Assembly: GCF_004368405.1 (NCBI RefSeq)
Contig: NZ_SBJH01000070.1
Coordinates: 3,616 to 60,030, forward strand
Reading direction: 5' to 3'
DNA: 56,415 nucleotides
Source of the DNA: Olivibacter sp. XZL3
Lineage (GTDB): Bacteria > Bacteroidota > Bacteroidia > Sphingobacteriales > Sphingobacteriaceae
Of this stretch, positions 8,304-19,395 are shown in pieces. The notes under the pieces are model-generated. The model was given only the letters and a program-made list of their open reading frames with translations, was not told the origin of the DNA and searched no databases. Position 1 is the first letter of the stretch, and each line of letters starts with the position of its first letter. The translations under genes were made by a program, and so were the position numbers.

Positions 8304-8350
8304 AGGTAAGATTTTAAGTTTTAAGTGGTAAATTTTAAGTAATAAGTAAG
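8304..8350. repeat. Degenerate short-word spacer (TTAAGT/TAAGT type)
   Basis: Repeats of slightly different words: TAAGATTTTAAGTTTTAAGT, then GGTAAATTTTAAGTAATAAGT. It lies between prfB and the TPR protein gene and belongs to the same word family as other spacers in this window. Confidence 0.5.
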
Positions 8351-8382
8351 GAGATCGCCTCTATTCAACCGTCAACTGCTAC

Positions 8383-9090
8383 TTACAGCATCTTCTTCAG
8401 CGCCTCTGCCTTGGAAGAGATAGGCGCTTCTTCCGGAATCTTGTTCAACCAATTCCGGGCACTTTCCTTATAATCATCCTCTTCTTCCAAGTATGACAAG
8501 GCTATGTAGTAGGCCGCATCATACATTTGCGGCGCATTTTCGGTATACACTTTGAGTAAGTCGCGACGCGCAGAACCCAGGTATTTTAAATTCAAAAAGG
8601 TAACCCCGCGGTAATAGCGGATATAGAGATCGTTCGGCCGTTCTGTTAAAGCCCCATTTAGCAAGGGTAGGGCTTCTTCGTATTTCCCCTCATTAAAAAG
8701 ATCGATGATGTCGGCATATTTGTTGCCTACCGGCAAACCCTCGGCATTTATGGCGGCCATCTTGATGGTAGAAGCGTCAGCCAACCGTCCGGATTTTAAA
8801 GGTCTCCAAAGTGCCATCGCGGCAAGAACGGCACCGATCGATATCAGGGCAATCCATTTGATTTTACTCACGTCCTGGCGTCTCTTGTTTTTTCCCTGAT
8901 TGAAGTTTCGATGGTCTGTTGGTGTGTGATACAGGCATTCCGAGATGCTTCGGTTAACATACATGTAAAAATGAAGCTCTTGGGCCAACTCCTCGTTTTC
9001 GTCGAGCTCAGCCTCAAAATGATGACGTTCTTTATCTGTCATACTTCCAGATAGGTAACGTTCTATATTGTCATAATTTACATCAGTCAT
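8383..9090 (-). CDS. Single-pass membrane protein with periplasmic TPR repeats
   Basis: 235 residues. The N-terminus (MTDVNYDNIERYLSGSMTDKE) resembles the cytoplasmic start of anti-sigma-like proteins: a short helical domain that says how far along the chain the residue-counting begins. A basic patch (KNKRRQD) and one membrane helix (about 79-95) follow. The outer part has two to three TPR-like units between about 120 and 230, such as IIDLFNEGKYEEALPLLNGAL and LYIRYYRGVTFLNLKYLGSA. No sigma gene is adjacent. A plausible role is scaffolding or sensing at the inner membrane; the function is unknown. Downstream (8304-8350) lies a TAAGT-word spacer. Confidence 0.6.
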   Translation of the reverse strand: MTDVNYDNIERYLSGSMTDKERHHFEAELDENEELAQELHFYMYVNRSISECLYHTPTDHRNFNQGKNKRRQDVSKIKWIALISIGAVLAAMALWRPLKSGRLADASTIKMAAINAEGLPVGNKYADIIDLFNEGKYEEALPLLNGALTERPNDLYIRYYRGVTFLNLKYLGSARRDLLKVYTENAPQMYDAAYYIALSYLEEEDDYKESARNWLNKIPEEAPISSKAEALKKML

Positions 9091-11038
<1,948 letters not shown>

Positions 11039-11089
11039 AAAACATTTTGGATGCATACCTGTTTTATAGCATGAATAAAACTATCCAAA

Positions 11090-12346
11090 ATGAATCGATA
11101 TAGCCTTTGTTTACTTTTACCATTTTTGTTTTTCGTTGCTGCCTGTAAAGGGGGTAGCGAAGAGCAGACCGAGACGCCTGAACAGCCTACAGATTCGGTA
11201 GGTGAATATGGCGTCAATATTAACTTGGCCGAGCCCTTAGCAACGCCATCGAGTACCAAAGAATCGAAGGTGGTGGGGTGGCCCGAGGGAAAAACGCCTG
11301 TTGTGGCGGCAGGCTATCGGGTAGTCAAATTTGCCGGCGGTTTGCAACATCCACGTTGGATTTATGTGGCGCAGAACGGAGATGTATTTGTAGCCGAATC
11401 GCAAACCCAAGGCACGGGCGCAAACCGAATTACTTTATTTCGCGATAGCAACGGAGATGGTGTTGCAGACAACCAATCGGTCTTTCTGGAGGGCTTGAAC
11501 AAACCGCTGGGTATGTTGGTGATGGGTAACAGCTTCCTCGTAGCTAACACCGACGGTATATTGAAATATCCATATCGATTGGGTGATACCAAAATCACGG
11601 TGGCTGGTGAAAAAATCTTATCCCTGCCTGCAGGTGGTTATAATAACCATTGGACAAGAAACTTGTTGATGAAGCCGGATAGTACCAAGATTTATGTGAG
11701 TGTTGGTTCCGGGAGTAATGTAGGGGAGCATGGCATGGAGAATGAACGAAGAAGGGCGAATATCCTGGAGATCAATCCGGACGGAAGTGGGGAAAGGGTG
11801 TTTGCATCCGGACTTCGGAATCCGGTTGGTATGGCCTGGGAACCGAACACGGGTAAATTGTGGACGGCGGTGAACGAGCGCGACGAATTGGGTGATCTCC
11901 TCGTTCCCGACTACATTACCTCCGTAGAAGAGAATGGCTTTTATGGGTGGCCCTATGCGTATTGGGGGAAGAATCCCGACCCTCGTATGGAAGGGAAACG
12001 GGAGGATTTGGTCGCCGAATCGATTATTCCTGATTTCGCTTTGGGCGCACATACCGCTTCGCTCGGCTTGGCCTTCGGTACTTCAGGTAAGTTTCAAGGT
12101 GGTGCCTATGTAGGTCAACATGGCTCATGGAACCGCTCTAAACTGGTAGGGTATAAGGTGCTGTTAGTGCCTTTTGAAAATGGAACGCCTACCGGAGAAT
12201 ACAAGGATTTCTTAACTGGTTTTATCGCGGATGAAGGCAAAGCGGAAGTATATGGCCGTCCGGTAGGAGTGGCCTTTGCCAAACAGGGCTATATGCTGGT
12301 GGCGGATGACGCGGGAAATACCATTTGGGCGGTGCTGCCTCAATAG
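11090..12346 (+). CDS. Sorbosone-dehydrogenase-like beta-propeller lipoprotein
   Basis: The 418-residue product starts with a lipoprotein signal whose lipobox ends VAAC (Cys19), so it should be lipid-anchored. The rest is a six-bladed propeller of the soluble glucose/sorbosone dehydrogenase type: GGLQHPRWIYVAQNGDVFVA, ITLFRDSNGDGVADN, LPAGGYNNHWTRNLL, VSVGSGSNVGEHGM, ILEINPDGSGERVFASGLRN. Family members that use PQQ oxidise sugars in the periplasm, but many Bacteroidota homologues are untested. The calcium-like D-S-N-G-D-G-V-A-D loop is evident. It follows pgi at 51 bases on the same strand; whether it shares the transcript is unclear. Confidence 0.8.
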   Translation: MNRYSLCLLLPFLFFVAACKGGSEEQTETPEQPTDSVGEYGVNINLAEPLATPSSTKESKVVGWPEGKTPVVAAGYRVVKFAGGLQHPRWIYVAQNGDVFVAESQTQGTGANRITLFRDSNGDGVADNQSVFLEGLNKPLGMLVMGNSFLVANTDGILKYPYRLGDTKITVAGEKILSLPAGGYNNHWTRNLLMKPDSTKIYVSVGSGSNVGEHGMENERRRANILEINPDGSGERVFASGLRNPVGMAWEPNTGKLWTAVNERDELGDLLVPDYITSVEENGFYGWPYAYWGKNPDPRMEGKREDLVAESIIPDFALGAHTASLGLAFGTSGKFQGGAYVGQHGSWNRSKLVGYKVLLVPFENGTPTGEYKDFLTGFIADEGKAEVYGRPVGVAFAKQGYMLVADDAGNTIWAVLPQ

Positions 12347-12599
12347 CTTTAACGCTGTAGGCCGTAAGCTTTAAGCAGGCGTTTTAAGGCTGAAGGGGGG
12401 GTAAGGTGTATGGTGTAAGGCCTATAGCCTAACGCTTAGGGCATAAAGCTGTAGGAAGTCCACGTCAAGTCCACGTTAAAGCCACCTTACCTCCACCTAA
12501 AATCCACCTGTCATTTAGTATAGGTATAACACACCTCCTATGTTCTTGTTCTTCCGTTGTTTTGGAACAGTTTCAATCATTCCAATAGACGGGGCGCTA

Positions 12600-12658
12600 A
12601 TGCTATTGCTACTGCAACCGCAACCGCAACTGCTACTGCCACCGCTACTGCAACTATT
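12600..12658 (+). repeat. Degenerate hexanucleotide tract (GCAACC/GCTACT)
   Basis: About nine tandem variants of the six-base unit GC(A/T)AC(C/T), for example GCAACCGCAACCGCAACT. One forward frame reads alternating Ala-Thr codons. It merges rightward into the AATAACCAATAATC type of spacer. Confidence 0.65.
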
Positions 12659-12790
12659 TTATCACTCACCACTAATAACCAATAATCAACAACCAATAAC
12701 CTGAGCTCCGAAAGCTGATCACTATTAACAAAAAATCACTAACTTTGGCAATTGTATTGATGTCAATATGACGCAATGAAACATTTGGCG

Positions 12791-12808
12791 CATTTGTTGA
12801 CACAAATG
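12791..12808 (+). promoter_or_regulatory. Inverted repeat before secA
   Basis: Perfect 7-bp arms CATTTGT and ACAAATG around a 4-base centre TGAC, ending 26 bases before the secA ATG. It may be an operator or a leader hairpin. The similar words ATTTGGCGC and AAATGGCGT flank it. Confidence 0.35.
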
Positions 12809-12834
12809 GCGTATATTTTAGATTATAATTGAAC

Positions 12835-15800
12835 ATGTTAGGATTCTTAAGTAAAATTTTTGGCAGTAAATCTGATCGCGATATAAAACATATTCGTCCC
12901 TTAGTGGACAAAATCAAAGAGGAGTTTGCTAAACTGAGCGGACTGACTAATGATGAGCTTCGTGAAAAGACGCTTGATTTTAAGCGTCGCATTGCCGAAT
13001 ACCTCGCGGACATAGATGCAGAAATCAATCAATTAAAAGCAGAGGCCGAACAGCCGGAGGTAGAAATGGCAGAGAAAAATGCCATTTATGACAAAGTAGA
13101 TAAACTGAGCAAAGATCGCGATAAAAAATTAGAGGAGGTATTGATGGAGATACTTCCAGAGGCTTTTGCAGTTGTAAAGGAAACCGCCCGCAGGTTCACC
13201 GAAAACGCAACTTTGGAAGTTACTGCTAACGACTTTGATCGTGATATCGCTGCTAAGAAGCCAAACGTAGAGATTAAAGGCGATAAAGCGGTTTGGCATA
13301 ACACGTGGACCGCTGCCGGTAGTCAGGTGACTTGGAACATGGTGCACTACGATGTGCAATTAATCGGGGGTATTGTATTGCACGAAGGTAAGATCGCTGA
13401 AATGGCTACGGGTGAGGGTAAAACCTTAGTCGGTACCTTGCCGGCCTATTTAAATGCCTTATCCGGGCAGGGTGTTCATATTGTGACGGTGAATGATTAC
13501 TTAGCGCGTCGTGACTCGGAGTGGAATGGGCCGCTCTTTGAGTTCCATGGCCTGCGCGTTGATTGTATCGATAAACATCAGCCAAATTCGGCCGCCCGTC
13601 GGAACGCTTATGCCGCGGATATCGTATTTGGAACCAACAACGAATTTGGCTTTGATTACCTGCGCGACAACATGGCGCAAGCTCCTGAAGGCTTGGTACA
13701 AGGGAAGTTGCATTTTGCGATGGTGGATGAGGTCGACTCGGTCTTGATTGATGATGCCCGTACTCCTTTGATTATATCAGGACCTATCCCGCGCGGAGAC
13801 GAACATGAGTTTTACGACTTAAAGCCAAGAATCGAGCGTTTGGTAAATGCGCAGAAAGCCTATATCAATACCGTTTTAAACGAAGCGAAAAAGGGAATAA
13901 CTGCCGGTAATACTGATGTCGAAGGCGCAGGGATGTCCTTGTTAAGAGCCCATAGAGGATTGCCTAAGAATAAAGCGCTTATTAAATTTCTGAGTGAAGG
14001 AAGCAACCGCCAAGTGCTTACGAAAACAGAAAACTACTATTTACAGGAACAAAGCAAAAACATGCCAAAGGTGGATGCGGAGCTGTTCTTTGTAATCGAT
14101 GAAAAAAATAATCAGGTAGAGTTGACGGAAAAAGGTATTGAGCTCATCACCAGTTCTGGAGAGGATCCAAACTTTTTCGTAATGCCGGATGTAGGAACAG
14201 AAATCGCAGAGATAGAAAAGCTTCCCATCCCGGCGGAGGAAAAAGCGCAGAAGAAAGATGAACTGATGCGCGATTTTTCTATAAAATCCGAGCGTATCCA
14301 TTCGGTCAATCAATTGTTGAAAGCCTATACGCTGTTCGAAAAGGACGTGGAATATATCATCGACGAAGCTAAGGTGAAGATTGTGGATGAGCAGACGGGG
14401 CGTATCATGGAAGGTCGCCGTTACTCTGATGGATTACACCAAGCGATCGAAGCAAAGGAAAATGTAAAGGTGGAGGATGCTACGCAGACCTATGCAACCA
14501 TCACCTTACAGAACTACTTCAGAATGTATCACAAACTTGCCGGTATGACGGGTACAGCCGTTACGGAAGCTGGTGAATTATGGCAAATTTATAAATTGGA
14601 TGTTGTAGAAATTCCTACCAATATTCCAATACAACGTGATGACCGGGAAGATTTAGTGTATCGGACTGCGCGTGAAAAATACAATGCAGTAGCCGAAGAA
14701 ATCCAAAAATTGACAGAAGCGGGTCGGCCGGTATTGGTTGGTACGACCTCTGTTGAAATATCGGAACTCCTGAGCCGCATGCTGAAATTGCGTGGAATTA
14801 AACATAACGTGCTGAATGCTAAGCTGCACCAAAGAGAGGCTGATATTGTGGCCGAAGCGGGTCAAGCAGGCACCGTAACTATTGCAACGAATATGGCTGG
14901 TCGGGGTACCGACATCAAATTAGGGCCGGGCGTTAAAGAGGCCGGTGGCTTGGCAATTGTCGGTACGGAACGGCACGAATCTCGCCGTGTTGACCGTCAG
15001 CTGCGCGGACGGGCCGGTCGCCAAGGTGACCCGGGTTCTTCTCAGTTCTTCGTTTCTTTGGAAGATAACCTGATGCGCCTGTTTGGATCGGAAAGGATTT
15101 CTAATATCATGGTGCGCATGGGAATTGAAGAAGGAGAGGTGATTCAGCATGCGATGATAACGAAGTCTATTGAACGTGCACAGAAAAAAGTGGAGGAAAA
15201 TAACTTCGGTATCCGTAAACGCTTGCTGGAATATGACGATGTGATGAACTCGCAGCGGACCGTGATTTACGCAAAACGTAAAAATGCATTGTTCGGAGAG
15301 CGTTTGGACGTTGATCTGAATAACACGGTTTATGATGTAGTGGAGGATTTGGTAACCGAATACAAGGAAGCGGGTACTTACGAGGATTTTCAGCTCGAGT
15401 TTATCCGCGTTTTCTCGGTAGACCCGGAATTGACTGAGGAGGCTTTTGCAAACACTAGTATAGCTAATTTAACGGATACTTTGTTCGGACGGGCCATCGA
15501 CTTTTACCATCGCAAAGCAGAACATATTGCTAATCAGACCTTGCCGGTGTTGAAGGATGTTTACGCAACCCGCGGAGAGCAGATCGAAAATATTGTGGTG
15601 CCTTTTACGGATGGACTACGTGGTTTGCAGGTGGCCGCCAACTTGAAAAAGGCGGTGGAGACGAATGGTAGAGAGGTATTTAAAGCTTTCGAAAAAGGCG
15701 TTGTACTCTCATTAATAGATGAGTCTTGGAAAGAGCACCTCCGTGAGATGGACGATTTAAAGCAGTCGGTTCAGAATGCGGTATACGAACAAAAGGATCC

Positions 15801-16140
15801 GATTATCATCTATAAAATGGAAGCCTTTAATCTGTTTAAGGAGATGTTGGTTACGATGAATAAAGACATCGTTGCCTTCTTGTTCAAAGGTGAAATTCCA
15901 CATCAGCAGCCACAAGAGGTTCGCGAGGCACGGCGTCCGGTTCAGGAACCTAAGGTGCAGGTCTCTAAGCCCGAGTTGGCTGCGGCGACTTCTGGTGGCG
16001 GACTTCCGCCGATGGAAGACACGCGGGAAATCCAAAAAACACAGCCCATTCGAAACGATAATAAGATAGGAAGAAATGACCCTTGTCCTTGTGGCAGCGG
16101 AAAGAAATATAAAAACTGTCACGGTATAGGGCAGGCATAG
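12835..16140 (+). CDS. secA: Preprotein translocase ATPase SecA
   Basis: SecA drives secretory proteins through the SecYEG channel. The 1,101-residue chain shows [14 protein letters not shown] (Walker A, about residue 190), [20 protein letters not shown] (Walker B, about 296), and the helicase-like second half with [15 protein letters not shown] and [17 protein letters not shown]. Its last residues [14 protein letters not shown] form the zinc-binding SecB/ribosome contact motif. It is longer than E. coli SecA (901 residues) because of insertions, as is usual in Bacteroidota. I start at ATG 12835 (MLGFLSKIF); a TTG two codons earlier is less likely. A palindromic hairpin follows the stop. Confidence 0.97.
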   Translation: MLGFLSKIFGSKSDRDIKHIRPLVDKIKEEFAKLSGLTNDELREKTLDFKRRIAEYLADIDAEINQLKAEAEQPEVEMAEKNAIYDKVDKLSKDRDKKLEEVLMEILPEAFAVVKETARRFTENATLEVTANDFDRDIAAKKPNVEIKGDKAVWHNTWTAAGSQVTWNMVHYDVQLIGGIVLHEGKIAEMATGEGKTLVGTLPAYLNALSGQGVHIVTVNDYLARRDSEWNGPLFEFHGLRVDCIDKHQPNSAARRNAYAADIVFGTNNEFGFDYLRDNMAQAPEGLVQGKLHFAMVDEVDSVLIDDARTPLIISGPIPRGDEHEFYDLKPRIERLVNAQKAYINTVLNEAKKGITAGNTDVEGAGMSLLRAHRGLPKNKALIKFLSEGSNRQVLTKTENYYLQEQSKNMPKVDAELFFVIDEKNNQVELTEKGIELITSSGEDPNFFVMPDVGTEIAEIEKLPIPAEEKAQKKDELMRDFSIKSERIHSVNQLLKAYTLFEKDVEYIIDEAKVKIVDEQTGRIMEGRRYSDGLHQAIEAKENVKVEDATQTYATITLQNYFRMYHKLAGMTGTAVTEAGELWQIYKLDVVEIPTNIPIQRDDREDLVYRTAREKYNAVAEEIQKLTEAGRPVLVGTTSVEISELLSRMLKLRGIKHNVLNAKLHQREADIVAEAGQAGTVTIATNMAGRGTDIKLGPGVKEAGGLAIVGTERHESRRVDRQLRGRAGRQGDPGSSQFFVSLEDNLMRLFGSERISNIMVRMGIEEGEVIQHAMITKSIERAQKKVEENNFGIRKRLLEYDDVMNSQRTVIYAKRKNALFGERLDVDLNNTVYDVVEDLVTEYKEAGTYEDFQLEFIRVFSVDPELTEEAFANTSIANLTDTLFGRAIDFYHRKAEHIANQTLPVLKDVYATRGEQIENIVVPFTDGLRGLQVAANLKKAVETNGREVFKAFEKGVVLSLIDESWKEHLREMDDLKQSVQNAVYEQKDPIIIYKMEAFNLFKEMLVTMNKDIVAFLFKGEIPHQQPQEVREARRPVQEPKVQVSKPELAAATSGGGLPPMEDTREIQKTQPIRNDNKIGRNDPCPCGSGKKYKNCHGIGQA

Positions 16141-16151
16141 TTTGTAGAGTA

Positions 16152-16174
16152 GTGAATAGTTAACAACTATTCAC
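16152..16174 (+). terminator. Hairpin after secA
   Basis: Perfect 10-bp arms GTGAATAGTT (16152-16161) and AACTATTCAC (16165-16174) around a 3-base loop AAC, beginning 12 bases after the secA stop. There is no strong T-run, so it may protect the 3' end or slow the polymerase rather than be a standard terminator. Its words resemble the degenerate spacer family. Confidence 0.45.
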
Positions 16175-16222
16175 TCATTCATAAACAAAGCCAAAAGCCG
16201 GTAACCGATAACTATTTTACAT

Positions 16223-16699
16223 ATGTTAATGACATCTTGCCTTAAGCGAATTTTCATCTTTAAAAGCTTCTTGTTTTTTTTCTACACGGGAACCGTTGCT
16301 GCGCAGGACAGTAAGGGAGTGGTGGAGGAACACAAGAGCGCATTGATCGAACGGCTCCAAAAGGAGCGGATGTCTTTGGGAACAAGCGCAACTATGGCAC
16401 CAAACGATGAGGCGAGTAAGCCGGGGGTGCCGTTGAAGACTGGTAAAAAGGTGACAGCGCGGGGCTATCGCGTCCAAATTTATTCCGGAAGCAATCGGAA
16501 TGACGCTTACGACGCGCAGGCAAGATTCAAACAGGTTTATAAGGATCTCAATACGTACGTGGGCTATGAACAGCCTAACTATCGCGTCAAGGTGGGCGAT
16601 TTTAGGAGCAGGAGTCAAGCGCAAGCGCTCGCAAACCAACTCAAGCGCGATTTTAATGCAGTCTTTATTTTTAACGAAACGATTAACGTAGAGTATTAG
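16223..16699 (+). CDS. Exported SPOR-domain protein
   Basis: 158 residues with a hydrophobic N-terminal signal (to about VAAQ, residue 28), a charged linker and a C-terminal SPOR domain of about 75 residues (ARGYRVQIYSGSNRNDAYDA, then YRVKVGDFRSRSQAQALANQ). SPOR domains bind glycan strands of peptidoglycan lacking stem peptides, as at septa. It may take part in cell-wall metabolism. The stop is 1 base before the M20 amidohydrolase start, so the two are probably transcribed together. The start could also be the ATG two codons later (MTSCLKRI). Confidence 0.82.
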   Translation: MLMTSCLKRIFIFKSFLFFFYTGTVAAQDSKGVVEEHKSALIERLQKERMSLGTSATMAPNDEASKPGVPLKTGKKVTARGYRVQIYSGSNRNDAYDAQARFKQVYKDLNTYVGYEQPNYRVKVGDFRSRSQAQALANQLKRDFNAVFIFNETINVEY

Positions 16700-16700
16700 C

Positions 16701-17885
16701 ATGTTAAAAGAATCCGTCCAGACGATTGCCCAAACCATCTTTCCGGAAGTTGTAGACACACGTAGGCATATACATGCCAATCCAGAACTCTCTTTCGAAG
16801 AGTATAACACGGCGACTTATATTAAAGAACGATTAAATGAATTAGGCATTCCTTGGCAGGAGATGGCAAATACAGGGGTTATCGCACTTATTCAAGGCGA
16901 GCTGCCCGGAGACGGTGTGGTTGCCTTAAGAGCCGATATCGATGCTTTGCCCATTACCGAAGTGGAAGGAAGGTCCTATGGATCGAAGAACGCGGGGGTG
17001 ATGCATGCTTGCGGACACGACGTGCATACTTCCTCTTTATTAGGAACGGCTAAAATTCTAGCATCACTGAAAAGTCAGTTCGGCGGCACCGTGAAATTGA
17101 TTTTCCAGCCCGGCGAGGAAAAGCTTCCCGGTGGTGCAAGCATTATGATTAAAGAGGGCGCACTGGCGAATCCTGCACCGCAGGCCATTATCGGTCAGCA
17201 TGTGATGCCACTGATCGATTCGGGTAAGGTGGGCTTTCGGGCCGGGAAATATATGGCTTCCACGGATGAGCTTTACGTCACCGTGAAAGGAAAAGGCGGG
17301 CATGGCGCGCAACCACAACAAAACATTGATCCCATTGTTATTACAGCGCATATTATAACAGCACTTCAACAAATTGTTAGCCGCGTGGCAGATCCCAAAA
17401 TGCCCACGGTCTTGTCCTTCGGCAAAATTAACGCGGAAGGAGCTACCAATGTGATTCCCAACGAAGTGAAGTTGGAAGGTACGTTTCGGACCTTTGATGA
17501 GGACTGGCGGAAAGAGGCCCACCAAAGAATGAAAAAGATGGCCGAAGGCATTGCCGAAAGCATGGGAGGATCGTGTGACTTTGAAGTACGGCATGGTTAC
17601 CCTTACCTCGTTAATAATGAAGAGCTAACGCAACAGGCAAGGGCCTATGCAGAGGAATATCTCGGCAAGGAAAATGTAGTCGACTTGGATCTGTGGATGG
17701 CCGGAGAGGATTTTGCGTTCTATTCGCAGGTTACCGACGCGTGTTTTTACCGTTTAGGGATCCGTAATGTGGAGAAGGGGATCACCGCTTCGGTGCATAC
17801 GCCTAACTTCGATATTGATGAAAAGGCATTGGCGCTCAGTACGGGCTTAATGGCCTATATTGCGCTTAAACGTCTGGGGAATTAG
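16701..17885 (+). CDS. M20-family amidohydrolase
   Basis: 394 residues, a metal-dependent amidohydrolase of the M20D type (N-acyl-amino-acid, hippurate or indole-acetyl-amino-acid hydrolases). Metal-site motifs are visible: MHACGHDVHTSSLLGTA with the Cys and His ligands, FQPGEEKLPGGA with the catalytic Glu, GQHVMP, and the late WMAGEDFAFYSQ. The dimerisation domain in the middle carries GKGGHGAQPQQNIDPI. It is cytoplasmic, with no signal peptide. The acyl group it removes cannot be told from the sequence. It is coupled to the SPOR gene in front of it. Confidence 0.88.
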   Translation: MLKESVQTIAQTIFPEVVDTRRHIHANPELSFEEYNTATYIKERLNELGIPWQEMANTGVIALIQGELPGDGVVALRADIDALPITEVEGRSYGSKNAGVMHACGHDVHTSSLLGTAKILASLKSQFGGTVKLIFQPGEEKLPGGASIMIKEGALANPAPQAIIGQHVMPLIDSGKVGFRAGKYMASTDELYVTVKGKGGHGAQPQQNIDPIVITAHIITALQQIVSRVADPKMPTVLSFGKINAEGATNVIPNEVKLEGTFRTFDEDWRKEAHQRMKKMAEGIAESMGGSCDFEVRHGYPYLVNNEELTQQARAYAEEYLGKENVVDLDLWMAGEDFAFYSQVTDACFYRLGIRNVEKGITASVHTPNFDIDEKALALSTGLMAYIALKRLGN

Positions 17886-18037
17886 CTAAAAATTGTATCT
17901 TTGCCGACATAGCGTTGAAACGTTATGATTCTTTTTGCTCCAACAGGGCGTTTCTTCTGTATGCGAGCTTTAATTTTTTAATTTTTCAACTTTCCGTCCT
18001 CCTGGGATTGGATCGTATTTAAAACCTACTCCACGAA

Positions 18038-19360
18038 ATGGATAATTTAGAAGACAGCTTAGAGAAATCCTCCAATTTTATCAGCCAGTTCACCTACCAT
18101 AAACTCGTTGATATGGGAATCAATAAAGAACTCGCTGCTTATGTTAATGTCTTTGTCTTATTGACAATTGTAGTTTTTTTAGTCTATCTCGTACAATACC
18201 TTGTTAGAAAGGTGTTAAAAGTCGCCTTTACCAAAATCTATGACCGTACGCAACTCCGATTTTTCAGTTATTTGCTGAAAAATCGCTTTCCGCACTTTCT
18301 TGCTTTAATAGCACCCTTTAGTTTAGTGAAAAATGCCATACCGATTGTATTCGACGATTTCCCGAGCCTTATCAGGCCTTTGGATATCGCAACGGAGGTT
18401 TACATGGTGTTTATGATCATTTCCATTATTATGGCCATCATAAGATCGGGTACGGATGTATTGCGGGAAAAACCCGAATTTTCAGCCAAGCCGATGGAAA
18501 GCTATTTGCAGGTTGTCCGCATGGTGTTCCTGCTTTTTGGTGTAGTAGCCATTTTTTCAAGCATAACAGGTAAATCCCCGATGGCCTTTTTTGCGGCGAT
18601 GGGTGCTGCTTCGGCCATTCTACTGTTGATGTTCAAAGACACTATTATGGGTTTTGTAGCAAGTATCCAAGTGACCACCAACGACATGGTGCGTATTGGC
18701 GACTGGATTACTATGCCTAAATACGGGGCTGATGGTGATGTGGAAGAAATTAACTTAACCACCGTCAAGGTGCGTAATTTTGATAAAACCATTACCACCA
18801 TTCCTACCTATACCTTGATTTCCGATTCTTTTCAGAACTGGCGTGGCATGCAGGAGTCGGGAGGACGCCGTATCAAGCGTTCCATTATCATCAAGCAAGC
18901 AAGTATTCGTTTTGTGGGCGAGGCGGAATTGCCTGATTTTCAAAAAATACAGGGGATTCGCGACTATATCACGGAAAGGGGTGACATCATCAGAAAACAC
19001 AACGAAAAAATTGGTGCGGACAGAAGCCTTGCTCTGAACGGAAGGAATTTTACCAATTTTGGCCTGTATCGCCAATACGCTGAATGGTATGTCCAGAACC
19101 ACCCCGATATTCACAAAGGCATGACCTTAATGGTACGCCAATTAGCGCCCACTGAAAACGGATTGCCTCTTGAGCTCTACGTTTTTACCACCACAACCAA
19201 TTGGGCACGATATGAGTACATCATGGCAGACATATTCGATCACCTCATTGCGGCCGTACCTTATTTCGGATTACAGATTTTCGAAAGAACATCAGGGGCA
19301 GATACACTCGGCATTAAATTTACCAATGGACTGGAAGTTCAGGGAGGTGAAAAGCGGTAA
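18038..19360 (+). CDS. MscS-family mechanosensitive channel (YbdG-like)
   Basis: The 440-residue protein has about five membrane helices: YVNVFVLLTIVVFLVYL, a second at LALIAPF, VYMVFMIISIIMAI, MVFLLFGVVAIFS, and the pore-lining AFFAAMGAASAILLLMFKDT. The MscS beta domain follows (DMVRIGDWITMPKYGADGDV, then LTTVKVRNFDKTITTIPTY). The length and five-helix layout fit the YbdG/YnaI side of the family more than the three-helix MscS. Such channels open under membrane tension to release solutes in osmotic downshock. A TATCTTTG -7-like box is at 17896-17903, about 135 bases before the start. Confidence 0.85.
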   Translation: MDNLEDSLEKSSNFISQFTYHKLVDMGINKELAAYVNVFVLLTIVVFLVYLVQYLVRKVLKVAFTKIYDRTQLRFFSYLLKNRFPHFLALIAPFSLVKNAIPIVFDDFPSLIRPLDIATEVYMVFMIISIIMAIIRSGTDVLREKPEFSAKPMESYLQVVRMVFLLFGVVAIFSSITGKSPMAFFAAMGAASAILLLMFKDTIMGFVASIQVTTNDMVRIGDWITMPKYGADGDVEEINLTTVKVRNFDKTITTIPTYTLISDSFQNWRGMQESGGRRIKRSIIIKQASIRFVGEAELPDFQKIQGIRDYITERGDIIRKHNEKIGADRSLALNGRNFTNFGLYRQYAEWYVQNHPDIHKGMTLMVRQLAPTENGLPLELYVFTTTTNWARYEYIMADIFDHLIAAVPYFGLQIFERTSGADTLGIKFTNGLEVQGGEKR

Positions 19361-19395
19361 CTTACAACTTATAACTATTTCCTATCTTTACGCTA

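Larger units (their letters stand above)
12347..12834. other. Gene-free region before secA with repeats and a palindrome
   Basis: About 490 bases. The first part holds degenerate words (GGTAAGGTGTATGGTGTAAGG at about 12399 and a run of TCCAC words at about 12460-12510). A hexamer-like tract follows at 12600-12658. Then come ACTAATAACC-type words up to about 12712. Next to secA lies an inverted repeat at 12791-12808. No gene of normal composition is seen; a 56-codon frame at 12540 is discussed under rejected items. Confidence 0.5.

Noticed and set aside
11618-12052. A 144-codon minus-strand frame in the sorbosone-dehydrogenase-like gene
   Set aside because: Antisense shadow of a well-supported lipoprotein gene; no signal or domain.
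12540-12712. A 56-codon frame rich in Leu-Gln-Pro through the hexamer tract
   Set aside because: The repeat creates the frame; there is no promoter, no family match and the words continue beyond the frame into non-coding spacer.
16226-16810. A 194-codon minus-strand frame over the SPOR and M20 genes
   Set aside because: It crosses two good plus-strand genes and has no recognisable domain.
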